A stretch of 64,000 nucleotides of DNA, from contig NC_049980.1 in the NCBI RefSeq assembly GCF_000003815.2, positions 32,761,212-32,825,211 of the forward strand. The letters are read 5' to 3'. The notes under the pieces were generated by a model that worked only from the letters and a program-made list of their open reading frames with translations, was not told the origin of the DNA and did no database searches. This DNA comes from Branchiostoma floridae. Taxonomy: Eukaryota > Chordata > Leptocardii > Amphioxiformes > Branchiostomatidae. Below, in pieces: positions 9,105 to 20,330 of the stretch; the stretch's first letter is position 1; the number at the start of each line of letters is the position of its first letter. The position numbers and the translations under genes are program-made.

Positions 9105-12100
9105 GACTGCCAGGGGAAGGTTCTGGAGCAGTGGATCATCGCCAGCAGGGACGAGGAGATCATCACCATGCAGCAGTTCCTGAGATTCGGCGAGACCAAG
9201 TCCATCGTGGAGCTCATGTTCATGCACGCCAAGGACGGGAGCGGCGGGCCCTGCTGCAGCCCGCCCAAGACCGAGTCGGACATTAGGGCGTTCATCGAGA
9301 GCACCCACAGCAGACTACGCAGCCCCGGACAGTCTCGAAGCCCGGTCCTCTCGCCCCACACGGACGCCACGTCCACCGCGAGCACACACAGTAACGACAG
9401 CGTGTCTGTCAGCGTGCAGCCCTCCAGAATAACCACCCCGCCGCCTCTCTTAGAAAACTACCCGCCGGCGTCCGTCACCCCGAATGGTCTGGTGATGGAC
9501 CCCCAGCTTGCCGTGTCCACGGCGGAGAATCCGTCGCCAACGCCTCAGCAGGCCCTGTCCCCCGTCAAGTCCGAACCCGGCAGCAGAGTCGAGAAGAGCC
9601 TCACGACAATCCAGCAGGAGCAGGCGGACATTCGGGCCAAGCTCGGCCTGGAGTCGTCGGTAAACGCGCCCCACATGGAGGCGCAAGTGGTCCCCACCTC
9701 TCAGCATGGGCACTCGCACTACGCAGAGATGAAGCTGAAAAGCCTCCGCAAGGTCCACACCGATCCGAAGAGACGGTGGAGCATGTACCGAGGCCACGCC
9801 CACTCCAACAGAGTCATGTGCCCCTCGTGCGGCAAGAGTTTCTACGACAAAGGCACGCTGAAGATACACTACAGCTCCGTCCACCTGAAAATAAAGCACA
9901 AGTGCACCATAGAGGGCTGCAACATGGTGTTCAGTTCCCTTCGCAGTCGAAACAGACACAGCGCCAATCCGAACCCCCGGCTCCACATGCCTATGCTGCG
10001 GAAGAACCGCGAAGGCAACACGAATACGGTCCGGAACATGATCGACAGTACGAAACCGCCGTCTTCGTGCACCTCTTCTCCCCTCGCCCAGCACATTGCC
10101 ACGACCATCTCCCCTCTAACCATCACATCAGCCCCCTGCACTTCCAGAGAGTCCTCCCCTCCGATATCCACCAGCCCAGCGCTAACCCCTACTCCCCATT
10201 TCGATGCCATCTGGAGCACGAGCATGTTCCATCGAGCGCTGGTGGGGGTCACAGATGCCCTGGCTCACATGGGCGGCCACACTGCCATCCCCATGCCCAT
10301 CAACCCAACCATTCCCATCTCCTCGTCACCCAGCCCCCTACCCTCAGTCTCACTCCCCTCAATACCGCTGCCGCAAAACGACGTCATACCAAAGAAGAAG
10401 TCCAGAAAGTCCAGCACTCCGATAAAGCTCACCAAAGTCACTGAGGAAATGGAAGATATCGACAGTGTCTCTACTGTAGTCAGTGAGAAGGGGGATGAAA
10501 ATGAGGTGGTGGAAGAGGATGCGAGAGGTGGCGGGGAAGAGAACAGTACCGAACTCAGCCAGGAGCAAGTCCGAAAGAGAAAGAGCAAACCTCCCGAAAA
10601 ATGTACCCAAGAAGAAGATGAGTATCCCGAGAGTGATAGCACATTACGAGAAAGCCCTGACCAACTCAAAGACAAGAAACTAAACTCTTACGAGGAAGAC
10701 GAGAAAGGCAATAGTCCAAAAAACGGCGATGATGGTGCCAACAATGATGGGAAGACGGAGGAAATGTTAGAACACAAAGACGACGACTGCAGAAAGGACG
10801 AAGACAAACGGGACGAGCAATCAGATGAGGACAGTTTTTCCTGCAACGGGAACGAAAACCCCGGTAGCGGGCATACCAAAGAAACATTGTCAGACGTAGC
10901 TACCCGGCTGGCTGCTAACTTTGGGCTATATAACCTGGGCAGCGAGATGTCGGGCGTTAGCAGTTTCATTCCAGTACAGAAAATTAAGCAGGAAATTCCC
11001 GACCAGCCCGACAGTCTGAGTCTCTACGGATCCTTTTTGAAAGGGTCTCCCTTTGAGACAAGTCCCCTGTACCCTTATCTGTACGGGCAGAAAGCCATTC
11101 CTGAAATGAGTCTACCGCAAAGCATAATGCACAGTCCCTACAGCGAAGTGCACGCACACAGAATGGAGGTCAACCAGAGCCCCTCGGACCGCTCGGGCAA
11201 CGAGTCCCCCGACGGCATGTCCTTCAACTCTAAAACGTGTCACGTATGTGGCAAGACCTTCAAGAGTACATACAGCGTGAAGCTGCACTACAAGAATGTA
11301 CACCTGAAGGAAATGCACACCTGCACCGTGGACGGGTGCAACGCCACGTTCCCCTCCAAGCGCAGCCGGGACAGACACAGTGCAAACATCAACCTCCACC
11401 GCAAGCTCCTCACCAGAGACATGGCCGACGGCACCAAGGCCAGCTTCAGCTACGGGCAGAGCTTGCGGGACGAGTTCCTGGCCAAGATTTACGGCAGCCA
11501 TGGCCTGGCTCTGCCCATGACCAACGGGGACGGGCGCATCCCCGACTTCTCCGTCCTCCCCCACTTCGGCCACGACGTGCAGAGAATCCCGTCTTACAGA
11601 GAAGACTACAACCACGGCATCGAGAGCACGGAGGGAGACGGTAGAAACGGGGAAGATCTTGAGGATGACGCCTGTAGCAAAGCTCCCAATGGAGAGGTGA
11701 CCAAGCCTCACGACGTGCACGATTCCAGCGCAATAGACTTGCGAACGAGAGGAAACGAACCGGGGGACAGCCCGGTGTTGGAAGATGGCGACCAGCAGGA
11801 CTTCGAAGACAAAAATCAGTCGCACGGTTCGGAGGCGGATGCTGACGAAAGTGATGACGTTAGCGTAACCATCGATGGGGAAGACATCGAAGAGAGAAGT
11901 AGCCCGGACAGTAGCGAAGTCTTCGCTTCCAACGGTGGCGAGAGGCCGCTACAGTTGGTTGGGTCTTCTAGCGAACAGAGTAACACTACCTCATTTAAAC
12001 CTGCAAGTTTCTACAAGAATAGTTCCATCGTCTGCAACCTTTGCCACAAGCTGTACAGCAACAAGAGCACCCTTCGTGTGCATTACAGGACGGTGCACCT

Positions 12101-12206
12101 GCGCGAAATGCACAAATGTAAGGTTCCCGGGTGCAACATGATGTTCTCTTCTGTCCGCAGCCGCAATCGCCACAGCCAGAACCCCAACCTGCATAAGAAC
12201 CTCTGA
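9105..12206 (+). CDS. bnc: Basonuclin, large terminal exon with three C2H2 zinc-finger pairs
   Basis: The exon encodes 1033 residues after a cag acceptor at 9102-9104, phase 0, ending in TGA at 12204-12206. Residues 1-50 (GKVLEQW, QQFLRFGETKSIVELM) continue the conserved N-terminal block. Zinc-finger pairs lie at about 239-295 (MCPSCGKSFYDKGTLKIHY), 712-770 (CHVCGKTFKS, ending RHSANINLHRKLL) and 977-1033 (CNLCHKLYSNKSTLRVHY, ending RNRHSQNPNLHKNL). Each pair has the basonuclin C2H2 spacing and the RSRxRHS signature. Between them are a basic/Ser motif KKKSRKSSTPIKL (about 430; an NLS-like site in the family), an acidic/Ser-rich tract (about 460-600), an IKQE sumoylation-type site (about 627), LRDEFLAKIYG (about 786), and AIDLRTRG, a possible CtBP-type motif. 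It is a nuclear DNA-binding transcription factor by family. It closely resembles BNC2 in length and order. Confidence 0.97.
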   Translation, partial: DCQGKVLEQWIIASRDEEIITMQQFLRFGETKSIVELMFMHAKDGSGGPCCSPPKTESDIRAFIESTHSRLRSPGQSRSPVLSPHTDATSTASTHSNDSVSVSVQPSRITTPPPLLENYPPASVTPNGLVMDPQLAVSTAENPSPTPQQALSPVKSEPGSRVEKSLTTIQQEQADIRAKLGLESSVNAPHMEAQVVPTSQHGHSHYAEMKLKSLRKVHTDPKRRWSMYRGHAHSNRVMCPSCGKSFYDKGTLKIHYSSVHLKIKHKCTIEGCNMVFSSLRSRNRHSANPNPRLHMPMLRKNREGNTNTVRNMIDSTKPPSSCTSSPLAQHIATTISPLTITSAPCTSRESSPPISTSPALTPTPHFDAIWSTSMFHRALVGVTDALAHMGGHTAIPMPINPTIPISSSPSPLPSVSLPSIPLPQNDVIPKKKSRKSSTPIKLTKVTEEMEDIDSVSTVVSEKGDENEVVEEDARGGGEENSTELSQEQVRKRKSKPPEKCTQEEDEYPESDSTLRESPDQLKDKKLNSYEEDEKGNSPKNGDDGANNDGKTEEMLEHKDDDCRKDEDKRDEQSDEDSFSCNGNENPGSGHTKETLSDVATRLAANFGLYNLGSEMSGVSSFIPVQKIKQEIPDQPDSLSLYGSFLKGSPFETSPLYPYLYGQKAIPEMSLPQSIMHSPYSEVHAHRMEVNQSPSDRSGNESPDGMSFNSKTCHVCGKTFKSTYSVKLHYKNVHLKEMHTCTVDGCNATFPSKRSRDRHSANINLHRKLLTRDMADGTKASFSYGQSLRDEFLAKIYGSHGLALPMTNGDGRIPDFSVLPHFGHDVQRIPSYREDYNHGIESTEGDGRNGEDLEDDACSKAPNGEVTKPHDVHDSSAIDLRTRGNEPGDSPVLEDGDQQDFEDKNQSHGSEADADESDDVSVTIDGEDIEERSSPDSSEVFASNGGERPLQLVGSSSEQSNTTSFKPASFYKNSSIVCNLCHKLYSNKSTLRVHYRTVHLREMHKCKVPGCNMMFSSVRSRNRHSQNPNLHKNL

Positions 12207-14600
12207 CTGTCCGATGCGGGCTGCTCGTTTCTTCCACACTGGGGCTCAAAATTGGTCAATTGTTGGCAGAGTTAATGGTTAAGGCTGTTAGGTGGAATGT
12301 TTGGCAAGTTAGGTAGGGTTGATTAGTCGTAGTAGTAGAGACAACAGCGTTATACCACACCGCAGGAGTTGGATTAGATGTGTCTCCAAAGGGTGGTGTT
12401 TACAAAATAATTTATGATTGCAATTTTGTCAAAGAAATACCAAAGACGATGACTTCGAATCTGTTGATTTTTGGCAAAGTTTCTACAATTTCAGATGCAT
12501 GGCAATAACTATAGAAAGGACTATACCAAAGATTAGCCATTAGTCCTGATCCACAAGCACAGCACAATCTGAAATGATTCGGCAATCTTAATACACATGT
12601 ACTTAGCTTCTTTCGTGCAGTGATAGCATGTCTGTGACAGGTAAAAAGTGCACACAAAATGAAGGTAGAAAATTTTGGCAAGCCATGAAGGAAGTTCTCT
12701 TGGCAGACTAGAGCTTATTTGTTACTTAGATTTGTAGTTTTTGATCATATTAGCCAAATTTGGAGAAGCCATTTTGTGACAGAAAAAAACACAGTGAAGA
12801 TTGTAATACATTTGTTGGATGCTGCTGAAATGAGATTTATCTGGTTTCCACTTAAAAAACGAGAGTGAATCACAGAAAAGCCTCGCAATAGATCAGCTTT
12901 GAGCCCCATGTTTCAAACCAAAGAGTATTTGTAAAGAAGCTTTAATACTGAAAGGAGACCAAAAGCACTATATTTCGTACCACATTACTACTGTAAGCAG
13001 CAAAGTGACGTCCTAGCTGCCCCATATATGCTGGGGACGTGTTTCTATCTGTGTGTGAAAAGGCAAGCACTAAACTAGAATTTCCTTCTTGGTATATGGG
13101 AGGAAGACCAGGATTATAGGGTAAATGACAGTTAGGTTGATAAATGGGATGTTCTGATTTTTCAATTGTTACCCAAGATGTGTATGAATTTCCAACTAAT
13201 TGTTGTGTTCTGGCTGTGTATGCGTCCACACTGTTGTGTATCTGTCCATATTTCTGTGATGTTTCTCGTCGCTGATTGTTCTCGAAATGACCTGAGGTCG
13301 CGTGTGTTTCTGAAACGGTAGGAACTGCTCTAGCAAAGCCTCTCATTGCCAACAGCAGGAGGTTTGTCAGCACAACATTGTGTTCGTAGGGTTCAATGTC
13401 AAAGGGCCTGTGTCGGCCGAACAATGTAAACCAAAGACTTTTGTACTGAAACCACTGTTGGTACGTATGTGTGTGTACATGCCCTTTAGCCTCCCGTCAT
13501 TCGTTGTCCAAGGGAGGAAAACAGAGATATTTATATACGACACAGTCTTTTTGCATATCAAAGATGCACTGTGTGCCCTTAAGGAATGGCTGTTGTACAG
13601 TTGGCCAAATTTGTGTCGTGTCATTCGTTATCCTCGCTTCACTGTGCACTGGAGCACCCAACGATGATGAGCGTAACAAGAGCCGAGAAAAGTATTTTGA
13701 TGTGCCAATTTATTGAGCTCTCTGCCATATGGTTTACCGTGTTATCAATATTACAGCGATTGACCAGGAGAAACTGGGACAGCTGTCAGTAGTAGGGAAT
13801 AATGCAGCTGTAGTTTTCCCGATGGGCAGGGTGCTGGAGCACTAGGAAGGAAAATGACCTGCTCAAATCAATACGTTAGACCTACATGCCTAGTGCTCTA
13901 ATTTATATGTTGCCTTGCGGTGTTGTGAAACACCAACGATACCAAAGAAAGTACACTGGTTCCAAAGCTTTAGATGGTAAGGCCTAGGAAAGCAAATGTT
14001 GTGTTTTCGATTGTGCTTCTGAAAAAATAAAAAGAGTTGGTTTGTTAGATGTTGGCAGAAGTGATCTGTAACAAATATAGTTTGCAACATGGATGTAAAC
14101 ACGAAGTTGAAGGTTTGTTGGGTCTGTTAATTATGGCTTTTTCTATTGAAACAGAGAAAAGGAGAACAATTCTACAACGTTTCTTCCACTCAGATGTCGG
14201 AACAAAAAGGCCAAGTTCGGCAGGTTTTTGCTAGAGTCTGTCCGGTTATCGGAAACACAACATTTTTCCTAGGCCTGACCTAAACTATATTTACCAAAAA
14301 AATCCTCACGCCGTGCCTCAGGGAGATAGAAATATATATATATGGCAGGCTGGGTGGTTAACTTTAAGATTTATTCCAAATATCTATATATCATATATTG
14401 GAATATTTAGCAATACGTAGCGTGTCTGTAAGCAATTATTATACGTGTCAGTTTTATTTTTCGTAATATATTATATAAATAACCTTTTTGAAAGGTTTGT
14501 AGCCATAGTGTTTATTACCGTACCACAAGAGTATTATTTTTGTGACTGGTGCTAGTTTTAAAACATAGCCGTGCAGTATTTTGCATCTTGTTATGATAAT
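12207..14600 (+). other. bnc 3' UTR / downstream flank
   Basis: No further coding exon is needed after the stop codon. The stretch is AT-rich and mostly single-copy. An AATAAA at 14026-14031 is a possible poly(A) signal about 1.8 kb past the stop, but no definite cleavage site can be chosen. A 160-codon minus-strand open frame (13424-12942) shows no family motif and is probably chance. Confidence 0.45.
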
Positions 14601-14611
14601 ATACATGTATT

Positions 14612-14631
14612 GTATATATATATATATATAT
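14612..14631. repeat. (TA)n microsatellite
   Basis: A run of alternating TA in AT-rich DNA. A shorter TA run lies at about 14333-14342. Confidence 0.8.
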
Positions 14632-17284
14632 GAATATATTTTGTGTATCGTCTTTATGTGCAAAAAATTGTTCTGTTGTCTTCCAGATATCTTTGTGGCT
14701 TGGCCATTCATTTCTAAGAAATGACTCATTTGTGGAAAGTAAGAAAAATGTCCATTTACACAATCAGGTAGATGGTAACACAGACTCTGTGTCCAGTGAC
14801 TGTAGCGTGGACTATTCTAGTCCCCCATTCCACGAGACGGCAATCGTGCTGTGATGTCAATCGGATTTGTATAGCCCTTGACTTCATAATTGGACTACTA
14901 GTATGACAAAAAAGACAACAGAATACACGAAGTGTAGAAATTCGTTGAGCAATCGTTAAAAATTCCAAGTCGCAGTGTGTTTGCCACTCCGTTGGAATGG
15001 GGTTATTATTATTGTGTAGCGGAGAAAAAAAAGTCTGGTTCTTACAGGATTGTGCTCCCGACTATAGTGGTACCCTTTTCGGTCTGTCTGATTGAGTATT
15101 GTATGGTCAGTGCACGTCGATCTGTCACCATCATATGGTATGTTGTTGGCGTTCCTTGTGTGCGTCATTTGTACGGCTCCCATACGTCAGGTTTCCATTT
15201 GGCATGTTGCGTCCATTTCTCAAAATCTGATCCAACCCCGCAACAGCTACTACGGAAGACCGAGTAGATTAATTTTGGCCGTGTCACAATTGTGATATTA
15301 GTATATCTGTCATCCCTGACTGGAGAGTGCCGGGAAAACGGATCTCATTGTGGCGAGATTGACGGATAAAAGCGAGTCTACCGCTGATAAAAATGGATGT
15401 ATGCCACCCCCCGACCACATGATGACATATTGATTTTACATAGAAGACATGCTTTCATTCAGTCTGGCTCGATTTGCCACTGCCAAGCTCCTTCTGTGTA
15501 AGATTGGCGTTTTTCGGTCGCTTGTAAAACTGAAGAAAAAAAATCACACAGGCACGCAGATTGCCTGAATGGTGACTTCTTTTCAATTGCTTCGTTTTTA
15601 CTGAACAAGTATGATTCACAATTGGCATTATTTTGGTCTCTTGCAGAAATTAAACAATCCTACGGTCAAACAGGTTTCTTCATGATGCCTGTACTTTTTG
15701 ATGCCTCGTCCTTCTGTAAAGAAGTCTGCTTCAAGATTGGCACGTTTGTGTGTCTTGTAAACCTGTAAAAAATTGAAACAGCCAAAGAGATGGATATGAG
15801 AGAATTTCTTTTACACAACCAGTATGTACTTAAGTTTTGGAATTTAAAGAGAAGATCTGAATAATGTTTATGCTTTTTAATTGCTTCTTCCTTCAAGATC
15901 AGTATATTTTGTGTCTGGCTAAACTCTAGAAATTGCACACAGTCAAACAGGTCTGACCAAATGAATAACTCAATACAGTTTTGTGTTGCTTTCAGTGTAA
16001 GGAAAGCCATAATTCAGCTGTCGAGTTCTCTAAAGCCGGTGGGTTTGTCAGAAAGCGGACAGTTCACCTGGAAAACTATCGGTATTTTTTTACCATGTTA
16101 GTTCATCCATGTTGGTACATGTGCGTGACATCATGAATGAAGACCAACATATTAAGTCTAGTTTTCATTCATAAAATCAGTGATATCTGCTTGTCCTTTT
16201 GAAAAGACCAGATTTTATTGCTCTTTCCATTCTCTATGCTTCCCCTACCTTAACGGTAAACTATTAGCAGTGGGTTATTTTGAAATTTGTATTGCTGGCA
16301 ATGCAAGGAAAGGCATCCCAAAGTAAAACAGCTTTGAGGTTCCCCAAAGTACATGTAGCAGGTGGGTGGATTGTCAAATCTACAACTTCCATCTCAAGAG
16401 TGCAGATTCTGGATCAGAATTAGACTGTAGCTTTCAACACCAAAAATTGGGCTTACCCAAAATTCTAATTCTGACCAACTTTAGTCTCTGTCAAGGATCC
16501 ACTGCCTCTGTGATGTCACTTTTAGTAAAATTTTACCAACACAGATGAACTTTCAAGTCCTTATTCTACATCTCTGTTCATTCTCTACTTCCCCTCATCT
16601 TGCACCCTAATGGCTGGAGCAGGTGGTCATTTCAAACCCAACGCTGACCATTCCTAAACAACGTTCTCACTACAGCGACTTACATGCCTGTTGATAACGT
16701 CTTATTGGTTTTTTCCTCTTTGAGACGCTGACTGGGATTAGGGGTCACGTAACTTCTGTCTTGGCAATTTTCCTCTCCGCTCATTTGCGTCCACTCCGGC
16801 CCAGAAAGGTGGCCCATATCTCCCGCTTTGCACCAAATCTGATGCCAATTATTACCTCAAACCAACGACACAACTACCTCCTAATCCCTTCGCTTCAGAG
16901 TCAATCACGCTAGCAATACCAAAGACAGCCCCGCAGATAAGGACTTATTCCCCAAGAGTGATATTTTGTGACTTTTGGATATCCTGCATTCCTACACATC
17001 GAGTTTGTTCTTTTCACACACTCAAAAGTGCAAGCTGATTTTAACAGTGTAGAATGATATGTTTTACCTGGAAGATGTGAGATATTTTACCAGATTATTA
17101 TACATTGTCAAGATATCTTTTCAAAGATTGTCATTGATTTTAAGCTTGCTCATGTTTCGGAGATGTGACGTTTCAATATTGTCTGTAATAAACGTATCTG
17201 TAAGGTACACTTGGAATTACTGTTGTCTGCCCTTTCATTGGTTTGTCTTCTATTCTACTGTTTATAGAGAGCATAGTACTGCCA
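14632..17284. other. Intergenic DNA, little recognised
   Basis: At 14687-14854 there is an AG-preceded open stretch ending in a stop, with an internal gtagat donor-like site. It lacks homology I can name, so it is not called. About 16417-16520 is a family-E fragment ('ccaaaaattgggcttaccc', 'gtctctgtcaagg'). The remainder is single-copy-looking. Confidence 0.4.
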
Positions 17285-17940
17285 AACCTGTTGAAGTGAC
17301 CACCTCTACATAACGACCACCTGGCCATTAATATACAGTTAAACAACGAAATCTGTACATATGACCACCTCTACATAAGGACCAACTGTTGATATATACA
17401 GTCAAACCTGTACAAGTAGCAGGGCTCGAAATAGTTTTTTCTGTCTACCTGCACTGGTGCAGGTAGCTTTTGAAATTACCTGCACCAGAGAAATTTTACC
17501 TGCACCATTCAAAAAGAATCCAAAAGTAGATAAAACAACCCACACTTTATACACATATTTACTACCTTCTTTACTAACAAAATAGGTATACCGGTATTTA
17601 CGGATTTTATTATGAAAAATCACTCTGGAAGCTGTTCATTTGACATCTTTATTATTCATTGCATCTACAGTACAATAATACATGGTGTATAACCTGGTGC
17701 AGGTTAGGTGCAGGTAGACATCAGAAATACCTGCACAGCAAAAAAATCACCTGCACTAACGTGCATATGCAGGTAGTATTTGGAGCCCTGAAGTAGACTA
17801 CAGACAACCTTTTTTTCGTCCCTTGAATAATTTTTCCATTGACACAAGCACCAATGATTCTGTCTATAGTGACCAGCTGTCCACATAGAACAGATTTTAT
17901 CAGTCCCCAGAGTGGTGTTCTTGGCCAGTTTTGACTGTAA
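17285..17940. mobile_element. Family-F MITE interrupted by a family-B element
   Basis: Family-F sequence (cctgttgaagtgaccacc...acagtcaaacctg) runs to 17419 and resumes at 17791 (gtctatagtgaccagctgtcc...cagttttgactgta). Between them sits a family-B copy, 17420-17790, beginning cagggctcgaaat and ending ttggagccctg. AAGTAG is present immediately on both sides of the B copy, a plausible 6-bp target duplication. The nesting gives relative age: B inserted after F. Confidence 0.75.
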
Positions 17941-18150
17941 CGTTAGTTCACCTTTATTCACAGGGTAACCTTTATCCGTTGTATTTAACACCAGGGTATT
18001 TCGGGATATCAAGTTGATGGACAGAAGTCTCAAACTGCATTAAATAAATGCAATTTGAAACCACTGTCCATCAACGTGGTATCCCTAAATATCCTGTTTT
18101 TAGGTACAACGGATATAGGTTACCCTGCGAATAAAGGTGAACTATCGTTA
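17938..18150. mobile_element. Family-A MITE, complete copy
   Basis: The terminal inverted repeats are taacgttagttcacctttat... and ...ataaaggtgaactatcgtta, extending about 45 bp inward (cagggtaacc...atccgttg). The centre carries 'gatggacag' and 'ctgtccatc' as an inner inverted pair. Other copies are at about 818-930 (half), 22245-22440, 23774-23974, 31290-31499 and 50535-50890. Confidence 0.85.
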
Positions 18151-18536
18151 TATAGTTACATATCTATGTTTAAAAAAGTTTCTGTGCTGCCACCTTGACA
18201 TTTATTATCTGATTGGCCATTCAAAGACAGAAAAAGGTACACACATAATTTTGGCTAAATTTCTTTTAAAGAGTTCTCTTTCTGAAATCTCTGCCTGAAA
18301 TCTTTATTGAAAATACCACTTGGCAGACTGCCGGGTATCATTTGAAAAACTTCTTTGTGTATAGAAATAAAGGATTTTGGTCTTAGTTACTAATTAAGTA
18401 TTAGGGTATTGAGGAGTATATTCAGAAGAGAGTCAAGTTCAGAAAACTGGCAGGTTGGCAAAGTTCCCAGCCATCGAAGTTTCCATACAAAACATTATGA
18501 TACACAAACTTACTGTCCACTCAACATACCACAAGG
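18151..18536. other. Intergenic DNA, nothing recognised
   Basis: No gene or repeat could be supported. Confidence 0.4.
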
Positions 18537-18889
18537 CCATGGCTCTAGCCAGCCCAAATTTTTTTTCCGTCAGCCAATTCCCATTGTCGCGAAAACACTA
18601 TTCCAGGAGTTAGAGAGACTGAACTGAGACCTTGAAAACGGGTTTTAATGAGATTATCGTATGCGAAAGGGCACCGACACACATTGTCAACAATCATAAC
18701 AATAGCAAAACAAACAGTGTGTGGCTTTTACGGCCGTGGACAGCGTCCCCATGCCGCCTGTAGCTTCCACCAAAGAGCTTTCATCAGATTCTTGTCCGTC
18801 AAGGTTGACGGATTGATTTTAAAATTTTTCCGTCACACACAGCAAATTTCCGTCAATTGACGGAAAAACGGACGCTGGCTAGAGCCCTG
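18537..18889. mobile_element. Family-G TIR element (CTCTAGCCAGCG ends)
   Basis: The left end 'ggctctagccagc' is inverted relative to the right end 'gctggctagagccctg', and 'ttccgtca'/'tgacggaa' pairs occur internally. The CAGGGCTCTAG-type terminus resembles hAT-like ends. Related end fragments appear near 20050-20115, 21245-21330 and 57300-57375 (each with 'caggtcct' or 'gccctg'). Confidence 0.65.
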
Positions 18890-20130
18890 CATGAGGCTGT
18901 ACATGTGCAAGTTTAATTTAGGCAAAATTATGTGTGTGCCTTTATCTAAAGAGTTAACTCACTAAAACGAAGAATTATCACAAAACATTCTTTAGACCTC
19001 TGCACATGATTTGTGATTTATTGAGATACTTTATCTTCAAGTTGTTGATCTTTCTTTCAAATCATTCTGGACTAAAGGTGTATTATAGACAGAATGATGC
19101 TTACTGCCTTAGGTAAACATTAACTTGTAAAGAAATGTCTTTTAGAACCTTTTTCAACATAGTTACATGATTGTACATTACAGAGAAACTAAATTTTACT
19201 GTGCTAATTAAGGATATAACCTGCCATTCCTTGCTTTTCCACGGCTCCCAAACTGACCTTTTGAAGTTTTATTTCGTATTTAAGGCGAGTATGATAGCCA
19301 CAGAAACCAAGCAGGATGGCACCCATTATTACTATGACTTTATTAGGGACATCTCATAGTGTAAATTGTAACAGGTACAACGTTAGTCAATGCAGGTTGA
19401 ACAGAAATGATTTGGTTCTCAGGAGTCTTCCACACGAAGCCCCCATTCAACTGCCGCTGCTGGGCAACCGTTGAGTGCCCAAAACTGGATTTGTGTGGTC
19501 CTCGATTTTAATTATGTCAACTGGAATATGATGTACAATCCTAAAATACTGTAGAAATTGAGAGGGGCGAGTAAGAACAGAAACAAACAAACATGCCAAC
19601 ACCCGGGGCGGCGGATTACAAATCGTGACCGCTGTCGCCACAAAAGCTCTAGAGCCCTTGGGCAAGGACGATAGGGGGTACTTGAATACCACTGTTACAA
19701 TACATGTATGATTCAGAAGACAGAAAAACACACAAAACGTAAGAAAGAATCACTCTTTATCCATTGAATATTTGTGCCCACAGTAGTTGCTGGGTTTTTG
19801 CAGCCTACTGGGGAAAGCGATAAATTTCTTTCTGTCGCAGTCCTTGTTTTGGATAATGTTCATTTCCGTTGTTAAATCTCATTTCAAGCCAATACGAAAA
19901 TACATCAGTGAATAAGTTCATCAGGTTGTTAAATGACTGGAAAACAAAGTTTTTCATCAGGTTGTGAATTAAAAGAACCTTGTTGGGAAAGTACACCTTC
20001 ATCAATTTCATGTCACAAAATTCAGATATTTTTTTTAGCAAACCGTGAAATTTTGTCTGTCCCAGGACAGAGTGGCAGGTCCTGGAGACAAGCCTGCCAT
20101 GGGAAGGGTGTTCAGCCAAGCCAGTGCCTG
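18890..20130. other. Intergenic DNA, nothing coding recognised
   Basis: Apart from a family-G-like fragment at about 20050-20115, no repeat or exon is supported. Short open frames on both strands have no motif. Confidence 0.4.
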
Positions 20131-20133
20131 AGC

Positions 20134-20330
20134 AGAGATGATTTTTTTTATTTTTTTTATTCACATTTATTTAATGATGATTAGACAAAAAGCAAAGTTG
20201 CTTATCTGGGTCTTCTCCTCTTACACATGACAAAAATAAGGACACACATACAAAATAACGAACACTAAATAACATAGTCAAAAGATAATGATAACGAAGT
20301 CAAAATAAACAAGGTCAGTCAAGTAACAGA
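20134..20330 (-). mobile_element. Retroposon 3'-end fragment
   Basis: A T-rich start (20138-20170) followed by 'aaaaagcaaagttgcttatctggg' and A-rich text. It has the look of the reverse-oriented 3' end of a LINE or SINE, as at 28545, 47565 and 54545. Identification rests on this general layout only. Confidence 0.35.

Noticed and set aside
9450-10094. Minus-strand 214-codon open frame opposite the bnc exon
   Set aside because: It is antisense to a strongly conserved coding exon with GC-rich codons, and the translation has no domain. A shadow frame.
11112-11825. Minus-strand 237-codon open frame opposite the second finger pair
   Set aside because: Same reason: a shadow of the zinc-finger exon.
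12942-13424. 160-codon minus-strand open frame downstream of bnc
   Set aside because: No motif, no splice context and AT-rich composition. A frame of this length is expected by chance in 64 kb.
14687-14854. AG-preceded open stretch ending in a stop, possibly a terminal exon
   Set aside because: The upstream frame runs into a TA microsatellite, phase and partner exon are unknown, and no homology is recognised.
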